From NCBI GenBank assembly GCA_003427395.1, contig BFEA01000106.1:471283-500759 (forward strand): a stretch of 29,477 nt of DNA, written 5' to 3'. Under the pieces are notes generated by a model. That model saw nothing but the letters and a program-made list of their open reading frames with translations, was not told where the DNA came from and ran no database searches. Positions 17,901-25,760 of this stretch are shown here, piece after piece. Position 1 is the first letter of the stretch; every line of letters starts with the position of its first letter. Source of the DNA: Chara braunii (Eukaryota; Streptophyta; Charophyceae; Charales; Characeae). Position numbers and translations under genes: made by a program.

Positions 17901-18090
17901 AATTAGGTCCAAAAAAAAAATAAAAAAAAAGGGTTTTGAAATTTCTTAGGGCCCCCAACTCGGCAAAAATGTTAAAGTCACCACGTGAGCTCGAAAAACA
18001 GCCGCGCCCCTGGCCCGAACTTTTCTTTTGGGTAAGGGCTGCCGAATTCCAATTTCCGCAGGCCCTTCCCCCAAAAAATTCAGAATGGCG

Positions 18091-18231
18091 ATAAAGAGCA
18101 ACGCGCACGACGGTCCTCCCGGCCAGGTCATGCAGGACATGGCTTGGTATGTCTCCTGGATGCGCACATAAAGAGCAACGCGCACGAGGGTTTTCCCAGC
18201 CATGTCACGCAGGACATGGCATGGTATGTCA
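18091..18231. repeat. 77-bp tandem duplication
   Basis: ATAAAGAGCAACGCGCACGA begins at 18091 and again at 18168. Both copies continue with GG, a CC-rich stretch, GTCATGCAGG or GTCACGCAGG, and ACATGGCWTGGTATGTC. Two diverged copies; function unknown. Confidence 0.85.
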
Positions 18232-18784
18232 TAAACATACAAGAGTGAGGTACCGCGCCGGCCGAGTGCACCATCTATACTTTTTGCGGATCCCTGCGAC
18301 AGAACAGGGCGCCGCGAGGTACAACTTACCTCCACCTAAGAAGCTGTCACCATCCGTAGGTGGGCATATCCCTGCCGAGCTACTAGCCCACATGTAGCAG
18401 CTTTTACATACTGTGCCAGAGGTAAACTAGCCTTGGGCATTGCTTGGTCGCTGCAGCATAGGGAAAACGCGCGATAATATGCCCGGACTCTTGGCTCAGT
18501 CGCAACTTGTCGCTTACGCCAGATTTTACAGGCCCTCTGCCTTGGGGATGGCACATCGGGGAGCTAGTGAAACAGAACCCCCTACTGGACTACCAAACCA
18601 AAGGTCGGGCGCAAAAGCCAGATCAAATCATGGTCTTCTCTACCAGTTCAAGTTTAAAAGTGCATAGAACGGCAAATGGAAAATACAAGGATCACTCAGA
18701 AGAGGTTCACACACCCACCTCGTTCTCTCTGAGACGGCGATGGAAAGAGATGAGGAAGAGGAAAACTGAAAAATAAAAAATTGC
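18232..18784. other. No gene recognised
   Basis: Several overlapping short frames on both strands, none with a domain. The last 150 bases may be decayed LINE sequence, since the LINE remnant begins immediately after. Confidence 0.35.
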
Positions 18785-19090
18785 AAGTGGCTTGCAGGAA
18801 ACAGAATTCCAATACAGAAAAAGTGTTGCTGATGCAAACGGCGAAGAGGAAACGGCCACGCGCCTGTGGTGGTCATGTCTTGAATCCAAGAGAATTTGGA
18901 AGTGGTAAGCCAGACTGTGGAAGAGGAACGTGGCAACAAAGATTAAGTGGGAGGAAAGTTTCGTTATAGATGGAATCCTTCCCAACATGGAAGATGTTAG
19001 CAAAGGATGGCAATTTGTTGCGGCAGCATGCAGGGCGGGCAATTATGAATGTCATTTGGAATCTGAGAAATGACAGGCTGTTCCGAGGCA
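18785..19090 (+). pseudogene. 3' end of a LINE reverse transcriptase (zf-RVT region)
   Basis: Three frames in order give pieces of the C-terminal end of plant-type LINE polymerases. KWLAGNRIPIQKK starts at 18785. ADANGEEETATRLWWSCLES with KRIWKW runs from 18831 to a TAA at 18906, and the same frame goes on with ARLWKRN and GWQFVAAACRAG. Then IMNVIWNLRNDRLFRGN continues one base out of register from about 19042. The Glu-Glu-Thr, Leu-Trp-Trp, Cys and final IW..RND..F pattern is that of the zinc-binding tail (zf-RVT) of non-LTR retrotransposons. The start of the element is missing, and two frame changes and one stop break it. The last codons lie inside the adjacent minisatellite. Confidence 0.65.
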
Positions 19091-19569
19091 ATCTGAGAAA
19101 CGACACACTGTTCCGGGGCAATCTGAGAAATGACAGGCTGTTCCGGGCCAATCTGGGAAATGACAGGCTGTTCCAGGGCAATCTGATAAATGACAGGCTG
19201 TTTCGGGGCAATCTGAGAAATGACAGGCTGTTCAGGGGCAATCTGAGAAATGACAGGCTGTTTCGGGACAATCTGAGAAATGACAGGCTGTTCCAGGGCA
19301 ATCTGAGAAATGACAGGCTGTTCCGAGGCAATCTGAGAAATGACAGGCTGTTCCGGAGCAATCTGAAAAATGACAGACTGTTCCGGGGCAATCTAAGAAA
19401 TGACAGGCTGTTCCGCAGCAATCTGAGAAACGGCAGGCTGTTCCAGGGCAATCTGAGAATGACAGGTTGTTCCGGGCTAATGTGAGACATGACAGGCTGT
19501 TCCGGGGCAATGTGAGAAATGACAGACTGTTCTGCGGCAATCTGAGAAATGACGGGCTGCTCTGGGGCA
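19061..19569. repeat. 30-bp minisatellite, 17 copies, grown from LINE coding sequence
   Basis: The unit is ATCTGAGAAATGACAGGCTG then TTCCGGGGCA. Copies start at 19061 and repeat exactly every 30 bases to 19451, which is 29 bases long, then 19480, 19510 and 19540. In the plus frame each unit encodes LRNDRLFRGN, which is the last motif of the LINE fragment just upstream, so the array appears to have expanded from it. The open frames crossing it (18970-19485 plus, 18873-19757 and 19232-19699 minus) are products of the 30-base period and not evidence of a gene. Confidence 0.93.
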
Positions 19570-19879
19570 AATTCCACTGGGATCGAAGTATCATGAGTGT
19601 GACTGTGGGAAATGTGTGAACACCAATCTGGGAGGACTGGAGACGTACTAGAAGAGCGCTGAACAAAAAGGCAGCTCGTGGCCATTTTTTTTCGAACATG
19701 GGGCTGGCGACATAAGGGTGTTGAAATTGAAGTCAGGAGGCACGACTCTCGAACCATGGTTGATGGATTCAGACCTCCTTAACGTAGAGCATAGCAGAAA
19801 AGTTCCACTTCCAGTTCAACTTCCAGTTCCAGTATTTTTGAAGTGACTTAGTATCAAAGACAGCCTAAGATTGTCTCCT
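19570..19879. other. No gene recognised
   Basis: Unique-looking sequence after the minisatellite. A run of TTCCAGTTCAACTTCCAGTTCC at about 19808-19830 is a small direct repeat. Confidence 0.4.
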
Positions 19880-20017
19880 TTCCCTTTTCTCAGGCTAGTA
19901 ACAATGCCTTCGCCCTGCAAAAGTCTTGTTACTCACCTGCGAATTGGGAAGTGGGTGAAGCGACTAACAATTCCTTTTGCAGGGCGAAGGAATTGTTACT
20001 AGCCTGAGAATAGGGAA
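19880..20017. repeat. 44-bp inverted repeat with 50-bp loop
   Basis: 19880-19923 and 19974-20017 are reverse complements with two mismatches; the core reads CTCAGGCTAGTAACAATGCC on the left. The loop itself carries TGGGAAGTGGGTGAAG (19945-19960), which is repeated just outside the right arm (20012-20027). The whole would form a long hairpin if transcribed. No terminal duplication or coding sequence is evident. Confidence 0.85.
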
Positions 20018-20027
20018 GTGGGTGAAG

Positions 20028-20125
20028 GATCCTCCGGGACATCCCTTAGAATTGGAACGATACAGAGCAGAGATTAGCATGGCCCATGCGCAAGGATGAC
20101 ACACATAAATCGAGAAGTAGTCAAA
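20028..20125 (+). pseudogene. U6 snRNA pseudogene
   Basis: It matches spliceosomal U6 along its length: CCGGGACATCC (5' stem region), ATTGGAACGATACAGAG, GATTAGCATGGCCC, TGCGCAAGGATGACAC and CATAAATCGAGAA. Against the canonical RNA there are two extra bases right after ACAGAG, changing the invariant ACAGAGA box that pairs with the 5' splice site. The 3' end lacks a Pol III T run, and no upstream plant USE/TATA pair is visible. It is bounded exactly by a 16-bp direct repeat with one mismatch (20012-20027 and 20126-20141), as expected of a retroposed copy, although that word also occurs at 19945. Confidence 0.8.
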
Positions 20126-20141
20126 AGGGAAGAGGGTGAAG

Positions 20142-20573
20142 CGGCCTGCAGGAATAGTTTATAGATCTAGTTAAGGTAAAAGGAGGCATTTTCGACTCTG
20201 TATTTCCAGGTGACGTTGGACCCGTCCTCCAACAGGTGCAGCACCCCACCAACAGAAAGGAGCCATCAATTCGCAGGCTCCAACTTGGCAGGTTCTCCTA
20301 GCACCTGCTAAGCAGTTGCCTGCCCTGAATGAACAAAAAAAACAAAGAAAGTTGTTTGCATTGCAATGCTGCATATCTTTTTCCCGGATCCCTTTTTTCT
20401 TTTTTTACCCGGTACGACCACAGCATACTAGACTGCGTCTGTTCGTACACGTATGCGGACACGAGGCCCCCGTACATAGACGTGGTGCCACAATGATAGA
20501 GACTTAAGCTATCTTGCAATTATTGTTGTCACGATATGTCAGTTCATTTCTCCTCCATACCAAAAACTTTTCC
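20142..20573. other. No gene recognised
   Basis: No domains in either strand's short frames. T-rich stretches near 20390-20407. Confidence 0.4.
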
Positions 20574-21390
20574 ATGAAGCTGTTCATTACGTATCCACTG
20601 GGAAGTGGAGGAGGAAGAGGAGGGAGAGGAGGACGAAGAGGGAGAAAGACGGTGAGGAAGAGGAGGAACGGGAGGAAGCGGGGGACGAGGAGGAAGAGGG
20701 AAGAAGAGGAAGAGGGAAGAAGAGGAAGACGAAGAAGAGGAGGAAGAGGACGAAGAGCAGGGAAAGGAGGAACAGAAGGGAGAGGGGAAAGACGAAGGGG
20801 AGGAACAGGAGGGTGAGGATGTGAAAGGCAAGAAGCTGTTCATTGCTTAACCCCTAGCAAGAGCAGAGAGAGGAGGAGGAGGAGGAAGAGGAGGGAGAGG
20901 AGGACGAGGAAGAGGACGAGAAGGAAGATGCCGGGGAGGCAGAGGAATAGGAGGGAGAGGAGGGAGAGGAGGGAGAGGAGGGAGAGGAGGGAAAGAGGAG
21001 GGACACGAAGGAGGTTGAAAGGCAAGATGCCGTTCATAAGTTAACCACTGGCAAGAGGAGGGGAGAGGAGGGAGAGGAGGGAGAGGAGGAAGAGGAGCGG
21101 CTCATTACGGAATCACCGGCAAGAGAGGCAGGAGGAAGAGAGGAGGAGGAGGACAGGAGGCAGACGAGAAGAGGAGGGAGAGGAGGCAAGGTGAACGGCA
21201 AGAGGCGGTTCATTACGCTATGAGCTCCAAGAGGAGCAAGAGGAGTGAGAGGGAGGAGTGCAGTACGAGGAGGAGGAGGAGGAGGAGCAGGAGGAGGAGC
21301 AGCAGCAGGAGGAGGAGGAACAGGAGGAGGCGGAGGAAGCAGAGGAGGCAGGTTAACGCCAAGTAGCGGGTCATTACGTAATCAGCCGTT
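20574..21390. repeat. Purine-rich satellite with a recurring anchor sequence
   Basis: The plus strand is almost pure A/G (GGAGGAAGAGGAGGGAGAGG and variants) for about 750 bases. It is broken six times by an anchor resembling GGCAAGARGCNGTTCATTAC then GTAANCNCTGGCAAGAGGAG. Anchors lie at about 20574-20606, 20823-20873, 21015-21058, 21096-21125, 21190-21235 and 21348-21390, so the unit is anchor plus a purine tract of variable length. The frames encoding Arg/Gly/Glu or Ser/Pro strings are composition artefacts. Confidence 0.8.
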
Positions 21391-21719
21391 AATTATTCCC
21401 TCCTTTTCCAAACGACTTACCCGTTCAAGGATCGTGACTGGGTCGAGATCCTCTTTGCCCGAATCGTCCGTTCTGGATCGTAGGTCCAATTCTGGACCGT
21501 AGGTTCAGTTCCGAACAGTAGATTCAGAAGATCACCGGAAAAAAAAAACAAAAAAAAAAAACAACGAAGAAGATCCGCAAGAACACATACGTAAACGAAC
21601 CTTGCCCTGGAAAAGCCATATCTATGAACCACCTCAAGAAATTTCGTGTGTGCACGCCAAATCTGTGATGTGAAGGTTACTTATGCGTATCCTGTGCGCC
21701 TTGGAGATTACGTAGCTTT
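21391..21719. other. No gene recognised
   Basis: Contains AACCGT/CGGTCC-type short repeats near 21475-21520 (TTCTGGATCGTAGGTCCAAT and variants) and an A-rich run at 21539-21560. No coding evidence. Confidence 0.4.
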
Positions 21720-21810
21720 TTGGATAATTAAACTATCATGAACCTTCTGGATTCGAACTCGGGTCTATATTTCAGCAATTCATGGGTGTACCAGCCAGCT
21801 ACGAACTTCA
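21720..21810 (-). mobile_element. tRNA-derived SINE head, copy 3 (partial)
   Basis: On the minus strand CGTAGCTGGCTGGTACACCC (21803-21784) and ATGAATTGCTGAAATATAGA are followed by GAGTTCGAATCC (B box, near 21760-21749). This closely matches the head of the SINE at 13424 (ATGAACTGCTGAAATACAGA in the same place). The body shared by copies 1 and 2 is not clear beyond 21740, so this is either a truncated copy or a sister family using the same tRNA-like head. Confidence 0.6.
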
Positions 21811-22421
21811 ATACTTCAATAACGGTGCTCTTCACAGATGCATTGCGCACTTTTTGGGTAGTAAATGTGATTTGCGCTTTTCGTTTGGGGGTTCGGTCAG
21901 CGTGAGAAGGAAGACAGACTTATTTCGCAGGGGGTGGAAGAGTTTTTTTTTGGGGGGGGGGGCAAGAAGGGACTAGGGATCAGGGGAGGAAGACCGTGGA
22001 GTGGGGACGGAGAAGAGCATTTGAGTACAAAAAGAACAGTGAGAGGTGGGAAGGGAGAGCTTAGCCTACGTGCGCACAGGACGAGAGAAAGAGAAAGGTC
22101 CGGCGAACAGAGAGGTCGTTCGAAATGAAATGATTGTCATGAGAAGGGGGTTCAGATGACTCAGAGATTGATGAGGAGGGGAAGAAAGGGTAAAAAAGAG
22201 GGGGAAGGACGAGGCAGGGCAAGGCGCGAGAGAGGGCGAGAGGGGGTGAGAGCGGGAAGAAGACCAAGGAGGAGCAGGTGAAGAGGGGAAGGAGGGAAGA
22301 GGGAGAGGGGAAGAGGGGGGAAGAGGGGAAGAGGGGAAGAGGCGAGGGAGGAAGTGGAGATGAAATTACCAAAATGACCAGAAGGATCTGTGGGGGATTG
22401 CGGATGATGGGGCAAAAGAGA
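21811..22421. other. Purine-rich low-complexity region, no gene
   Basis: A G run at 21952-21961 preceded by T8, then GAGGGGAAGAGGGG-type sequence to about 22345. Minus-strand frames encode Pro/Ser/Leu strings that reflect base composition only. Confidence 0.6.
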
Positions 22422-22448
22422 GGGGGTGGGGGGTGGGGGGCCGCGGGG
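22422..22448 (+). other. Potential G-quadruplex
   Basis: Four G runs of 5, 6, 6 and 4 separated by T, T and CCGC satisfy the G3+N1-7 pattern on the plus strand. Confidence 0.6.
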
Positions 22449-22543
22449 CGAAGGGACTACGGTGCTTCCGCGCTTTTCATTTTTTTCTCAACCTTTTTTT
22501 TTTGTCGTTGCGCCCTGTCATCAGAGAAGACTGTCGTCTCTCC

Positions 22544-22569
22544 TTTTTTTTTTTTTTTTTTTTTTTTTT
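22544..22569. repeat. T26 homopolymer
   Basis: A run of 26 T followed by AGGAGGG. It could be the tail of an old minus-strand retroposon, but no body was recognised. Confidence 0.9.
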
Positions 22570-23348
22570 AGGAGGGCTGCGCCGCACTCTGCTGCAGTGC
22601 AATACAGAGGCAACACTGGAGGGGTCGAGTTTCCACATCACCATCCCTCCTCCTCTCTTCTTACTTTTTAATTTTTCGATCTTCGTCTTTACTTAGGGCC
22701 AGGCCCCACTGGTGTTATTTCCGTGCTTGGAAAGCGCGAACCTGGTCGTAATCAAGGTCATCTTCGTGCTATCCTGGGATGAACATAGCCACTACGGCTA
22801 GTGGGGCGTCTGGCATACTTACGTTCATGGTTTTTTTCTATCGAATAATCATACAGAAAGTGTTCTGAAGTCCGATATTTGGACTCAGGGCATACTCACA
22901 CTCGAACATTTTCTACAAAGCTCTGGACGTGATTGCAGTAAGATTCATCCAGATCTGGCTCTGATTGCAGTCAGATACATTTATGAAAGTGCTACATGTG
23001 CGAGTACGCCCGCAGTATTTGGCTAAACAGTCCATTTCATCGATTCCTGAGGATGACGTAATTAGGAGTTGCGCCACCTCCACGGAGAAAGTTTCTTTCT
23101 CTATTGACGAAACAAATGATGCCGGGTAGGAAAGGGGGGGGGAAAATAATGCCGGGTAGAATTTCACCACCCAGGGCCTTCACCAACTCAGGATGATGGA
23201 CTGCCGTCTGCGAACCCGAATAGAACATACGGTCATTATTGGCTTATAGCTGAGTTGGGGCAACTCTTGGTCCAGCTACAGCAATAATGACTGTACGTTA
23301 TTCGGGTGAAGACGGGCAGCCCAGTAGGGCTAGAGCGAGCGAGCGCGG

Positions 23349-23358
<10 letters not shown>
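22570..23358. other. No gene recognised
   Basis: No domain-bearing frame. A short direct repeat ATGCCGGGTAG at 23118-23128 and 23149-23159. Confidence 0.4.

Positions 23359-23404
<46 letters not shown>
23359..23404. repeat. (AC)23 microsatellite
   Basis: Perfect dinucleotide run flanked by GCGCGC and GCGTAC. Confidence 0.97.
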
Positions 23405-23406
<2 letters not shown>

Positions 23407-23545
23407 GTACGTTCAACCTTCTCATGAGTCGGTGAAAGTCCGACTATACAGTCAGGCACATTCATGCTTTCTATTGCTAGAAGAGTATAGCAAGCATGGC
23501 AACACACACACGTATGTACATTCAATACACTCACAAGTACATTCG

Positions 23546-23550
<5 letters not shown>

Positions 23551-23609
<59 letters not shown>
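23551..23609. repeat. (CT)29 microsatellite
   Basis: Perfect dinucleotide run, with a second short CT run and CA-rich sequence to about 23690. Confidence 0.97.
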
Positions 23610-23612
<3 letters not shown>

Positions 23613-23885
23613 CTCAATCTCTCTCTCTCTAAACACAAACCCACACACACATACACTCAAAACATACACACACACGCACACACCAAAAAGGGAAATGATA
23701 TCGGAAAAAGTGTTAACTTGCCGTCACTTGAGGGAAGGCTAGGGGAGAAAGACGGGAATTGAAGGAAGAGTTCACCTCTTCTTCAAGGCGCCGTCACTTC
23801 TTACGCTCTCCCCCACGTCTGGTCTGCGCAACACCTTGTGTGAGACGTCCGCACATCCGCGTCACGAGGCAGTGCGTGGGCGGCA

Positions 23886-24050
23886 GTGCGCGACACCGCC
23901 ACGTGGCGCTGTCAGATGTCCGCTCAGCGTCACGTGGCCGTGTCAAATGTCCGCCTTCACGTCACGTGGCCGTGTCAGATGTCCGCCTCCACGTCACGTG
24001 GCCCTGTCAGATGTCCGCCTCGGCGTCACGTGGCGGTGTCAGATGTACCC
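23886..24050. repeat. 32-bp minisatellite carrying five G-box/ABRE cores
   Basis: The unit is close to CGTCACGTGGCCGTGTCAGA followed by TGTCCGCCTCCA. CACGTG starts at 23900, 23931, 23963, 23995 and 24027, spacing 31 then 32, 32, 32. Each copy reads ACGTGGC, the core bound by plant bZIP (ABRE/G-box) factors, and the palindromic CACGTG also suits bHLH factors. No promoter or gene can be tied to it, so any regulatory role is inference. Frames through it (23759-24319) show only repeat-derived peptide. Confidence 0.85.
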
Positions 24051-24699
24051 ATAACGATGGGTGCCCTATCGGCGGACAGTTGGGACCGCATTGTGTTCGG
24101 GCTGGGCCGCTTAGTGTGCGACAAGGCAAGAAAGGTTTGCCGGGACACGATGCAACAAGGCCCGCCCCATCCACTGTGCGACAGGCGAAGGCCTGGAGGG
24201 ATTACTTCACGACTGAAGCAGGTAGAAGCCAGTCTCTCATGTGCGCACGAGTGTTTGAGGGATCAGCGGGGACCGTGCAAGGTAGCAGGGACGATGGAGT
24301 AGGTTCCCAGCATTTTTGAACGCGGCCACAGTACTGGCATGCATGAGATTTCACATTCGCATGGGCTGGCGGCAGGAACCCAAGCCTGCTTAAAAAGTAT
24401 ACTGGAGGGAAGTTCCACTTGGATTAGGGTCTGATCCCACACTACTTGCGGAACAAGAATCCGTAAAAGTAACGAAAAAGCTGGGCCCGCTCCGGGCGAC
24501 CCGTGAAAGAAAACGGGGACCCCACACAACCGACCCGGGCGGAGGTTTGACGTGGGTAGCGGCGGGTTTTCTTGGGTGGGTGGTCGGTCGGTACCGAAAT
24601 TTGTCCTTTCCAACGGACACTTGTTTTTGGGCCACCCCCAACCGTCGTACATTTTTTTTTGTGTGGCACACTGTGCCACACACAATTGTTCTGGGCCCA
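24051..24699. other. No gene recognised
   Basis: Frames on both strands lack domains. A near-perfect palindrome with 10-bp arms (GTGTGGCACA, one base, TGTGCCACAC) sits at 24661-24681. Confidence 0.4.
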
Positions 24700-24700
24700 G

Positions 24701-25325
24701 CGCCGTACGGGAGTACTCGGGCAGAAATCCTTCGTCCGTTTGTAGACCGAGGTGCGCGCACAGGAATGCTGGGGATGTACGTCCCGATGTCTCTCTCACT
24801 ATTCTTCGCTGCTCACGATGTCCTTCGTCGACGTGGCAATGCCTGATGTACTTTGTTCCATGTGCCTGTCCTCGGTATGGTTTCCCCTCGTTCGTGCACG
24901 GGCGTGGCTGGGGATGCACATCCCCATGTCTCTCTCACTATTCTTCCCTGCTTGCGATGTCCTTCGTTGACGTGGCAATGCGTGATGTACTTTGTTCCAT
25001 GTGCCTGTCCTCGGTATGGTTTCCCCTCGTTCGCACGACGACTACGGACGTGTGTCGCGCATGCGTGTGCAGCGCCAGTCCATCCCAACGCCGTACGGGA
25101 GTACTCGAGCAGATTTCCTTCGGACGTGTGTCGGCGGAGGTGCGCGTATGGGCGTGGCTGGGGATGTGCGTCCCCATGTCTCTCTCACTATTCTTCCCGA
25201 ACCTCGATGTCCTTCGTCAACGTGGCATTGTGTGAGATACTTTGTTCCATGTGTCTGTCATCGGTATGGTTTCACCTTGTTCGCGCGACGACTATGAACG
25301 TGTGTCGTGCATGCGTGTGCAGCGC
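24701..25325. repeat. Nested segmental duplication (A-B-B-C-A-B-C)
   Basis: Block B is 127 bases in each of three copies (24768-24894, 24907-25033, 25157-25283), beginning GCTGGGGATG and containing TGTCTCTCTCACTATTCTTC and TACTTTGTTCCATGTG. Block A (CCGTACGGGAGTACTCG...) is at about 24703 and 25091, and block C (ACGACTAYGRACGTGTGTCG...) at about 25035-25073 and 25285-25324. The equal lengths and mild divergence point to successive tandem duplications, first of B, then of B-C-A. Long frames crossing it follow from B spacing and have no domain. Confidence 0.85.
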
Positions 25326-25727
25326 AGAGCCATGTCTATGATCCCCCTTTCGTCACCAACCGGTCGTGATCTCTCGCGTGCTCAACTGCCACGTCATTTG
25401 GCAACATCGGTTACTTTCACACGCGTGCGGGAGTGAAGGCTTTCTCCCTGTTCATGGGCACATGAGGATAAAGACATTGACGCTCTCAACATCGGGGGGT
25501 GTTTGAGGGATCTCACGGAGGTAGTCCGAGGAGGAGGTCGGGTGGGCGGTGATGTCTCCCCATTGTCGAGCAGATCGCACATGGTGGGCCCACCTGTTGA
25601 CACGCGGCCCGAGGACGAGGTAGCACCGCATTCGTTTTTTATTTTGTTTTTCGTTTTGTTTTTTTTTTCTCCTTCCGATTTTCAGTTTTCGAAAGGACTA
25701 CTCTGCACCTAGCCTGCCCGCCAAGAC
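25326..25727. other. No gene recognised; 5' flank of the transposase
   Basis: Contains a T-rich tract at 25636-25672. No terminal inverted repeat could be fixed for the PIF/Harbinger element. Confidence 0.4.
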
Positions 25728-25760
25728 TTGTGTTTTTGGTTCCACACTATTATCTTCAGC

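Noticed and set aside
18970-19485. 171-codon plus-strand frame with decapeptide repeats, possible repeat protein
   Set aside because: The period is exactly 30 bases, so all frames stay open. The start lies inside a LINE fragment, and minus-strand frames are equally long. Repeat artefact.
20514-20816. Gly/Arg/Glu-rich frame resembling an RGG protein
   Set aside because: It is the direct translation of a polypurine satellite, with no start context or domain.
22061-22415. Pro/Ser/Leu-rich minus-strand frames resembling extensin-like proteins
   Set aside because: They are the complement of a GAGGGG-type purine tract. Composition only.
23306-23681. Frames rich in HTHT, SLSLS or RERE
   Set aside because: Translations of the (AC)n and (CT)n microsatellites.
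23759-24319. 186-codon plus-strand frame across the G-box array
   Set aside because: The repeats reappear in all three frames and no domain is present.
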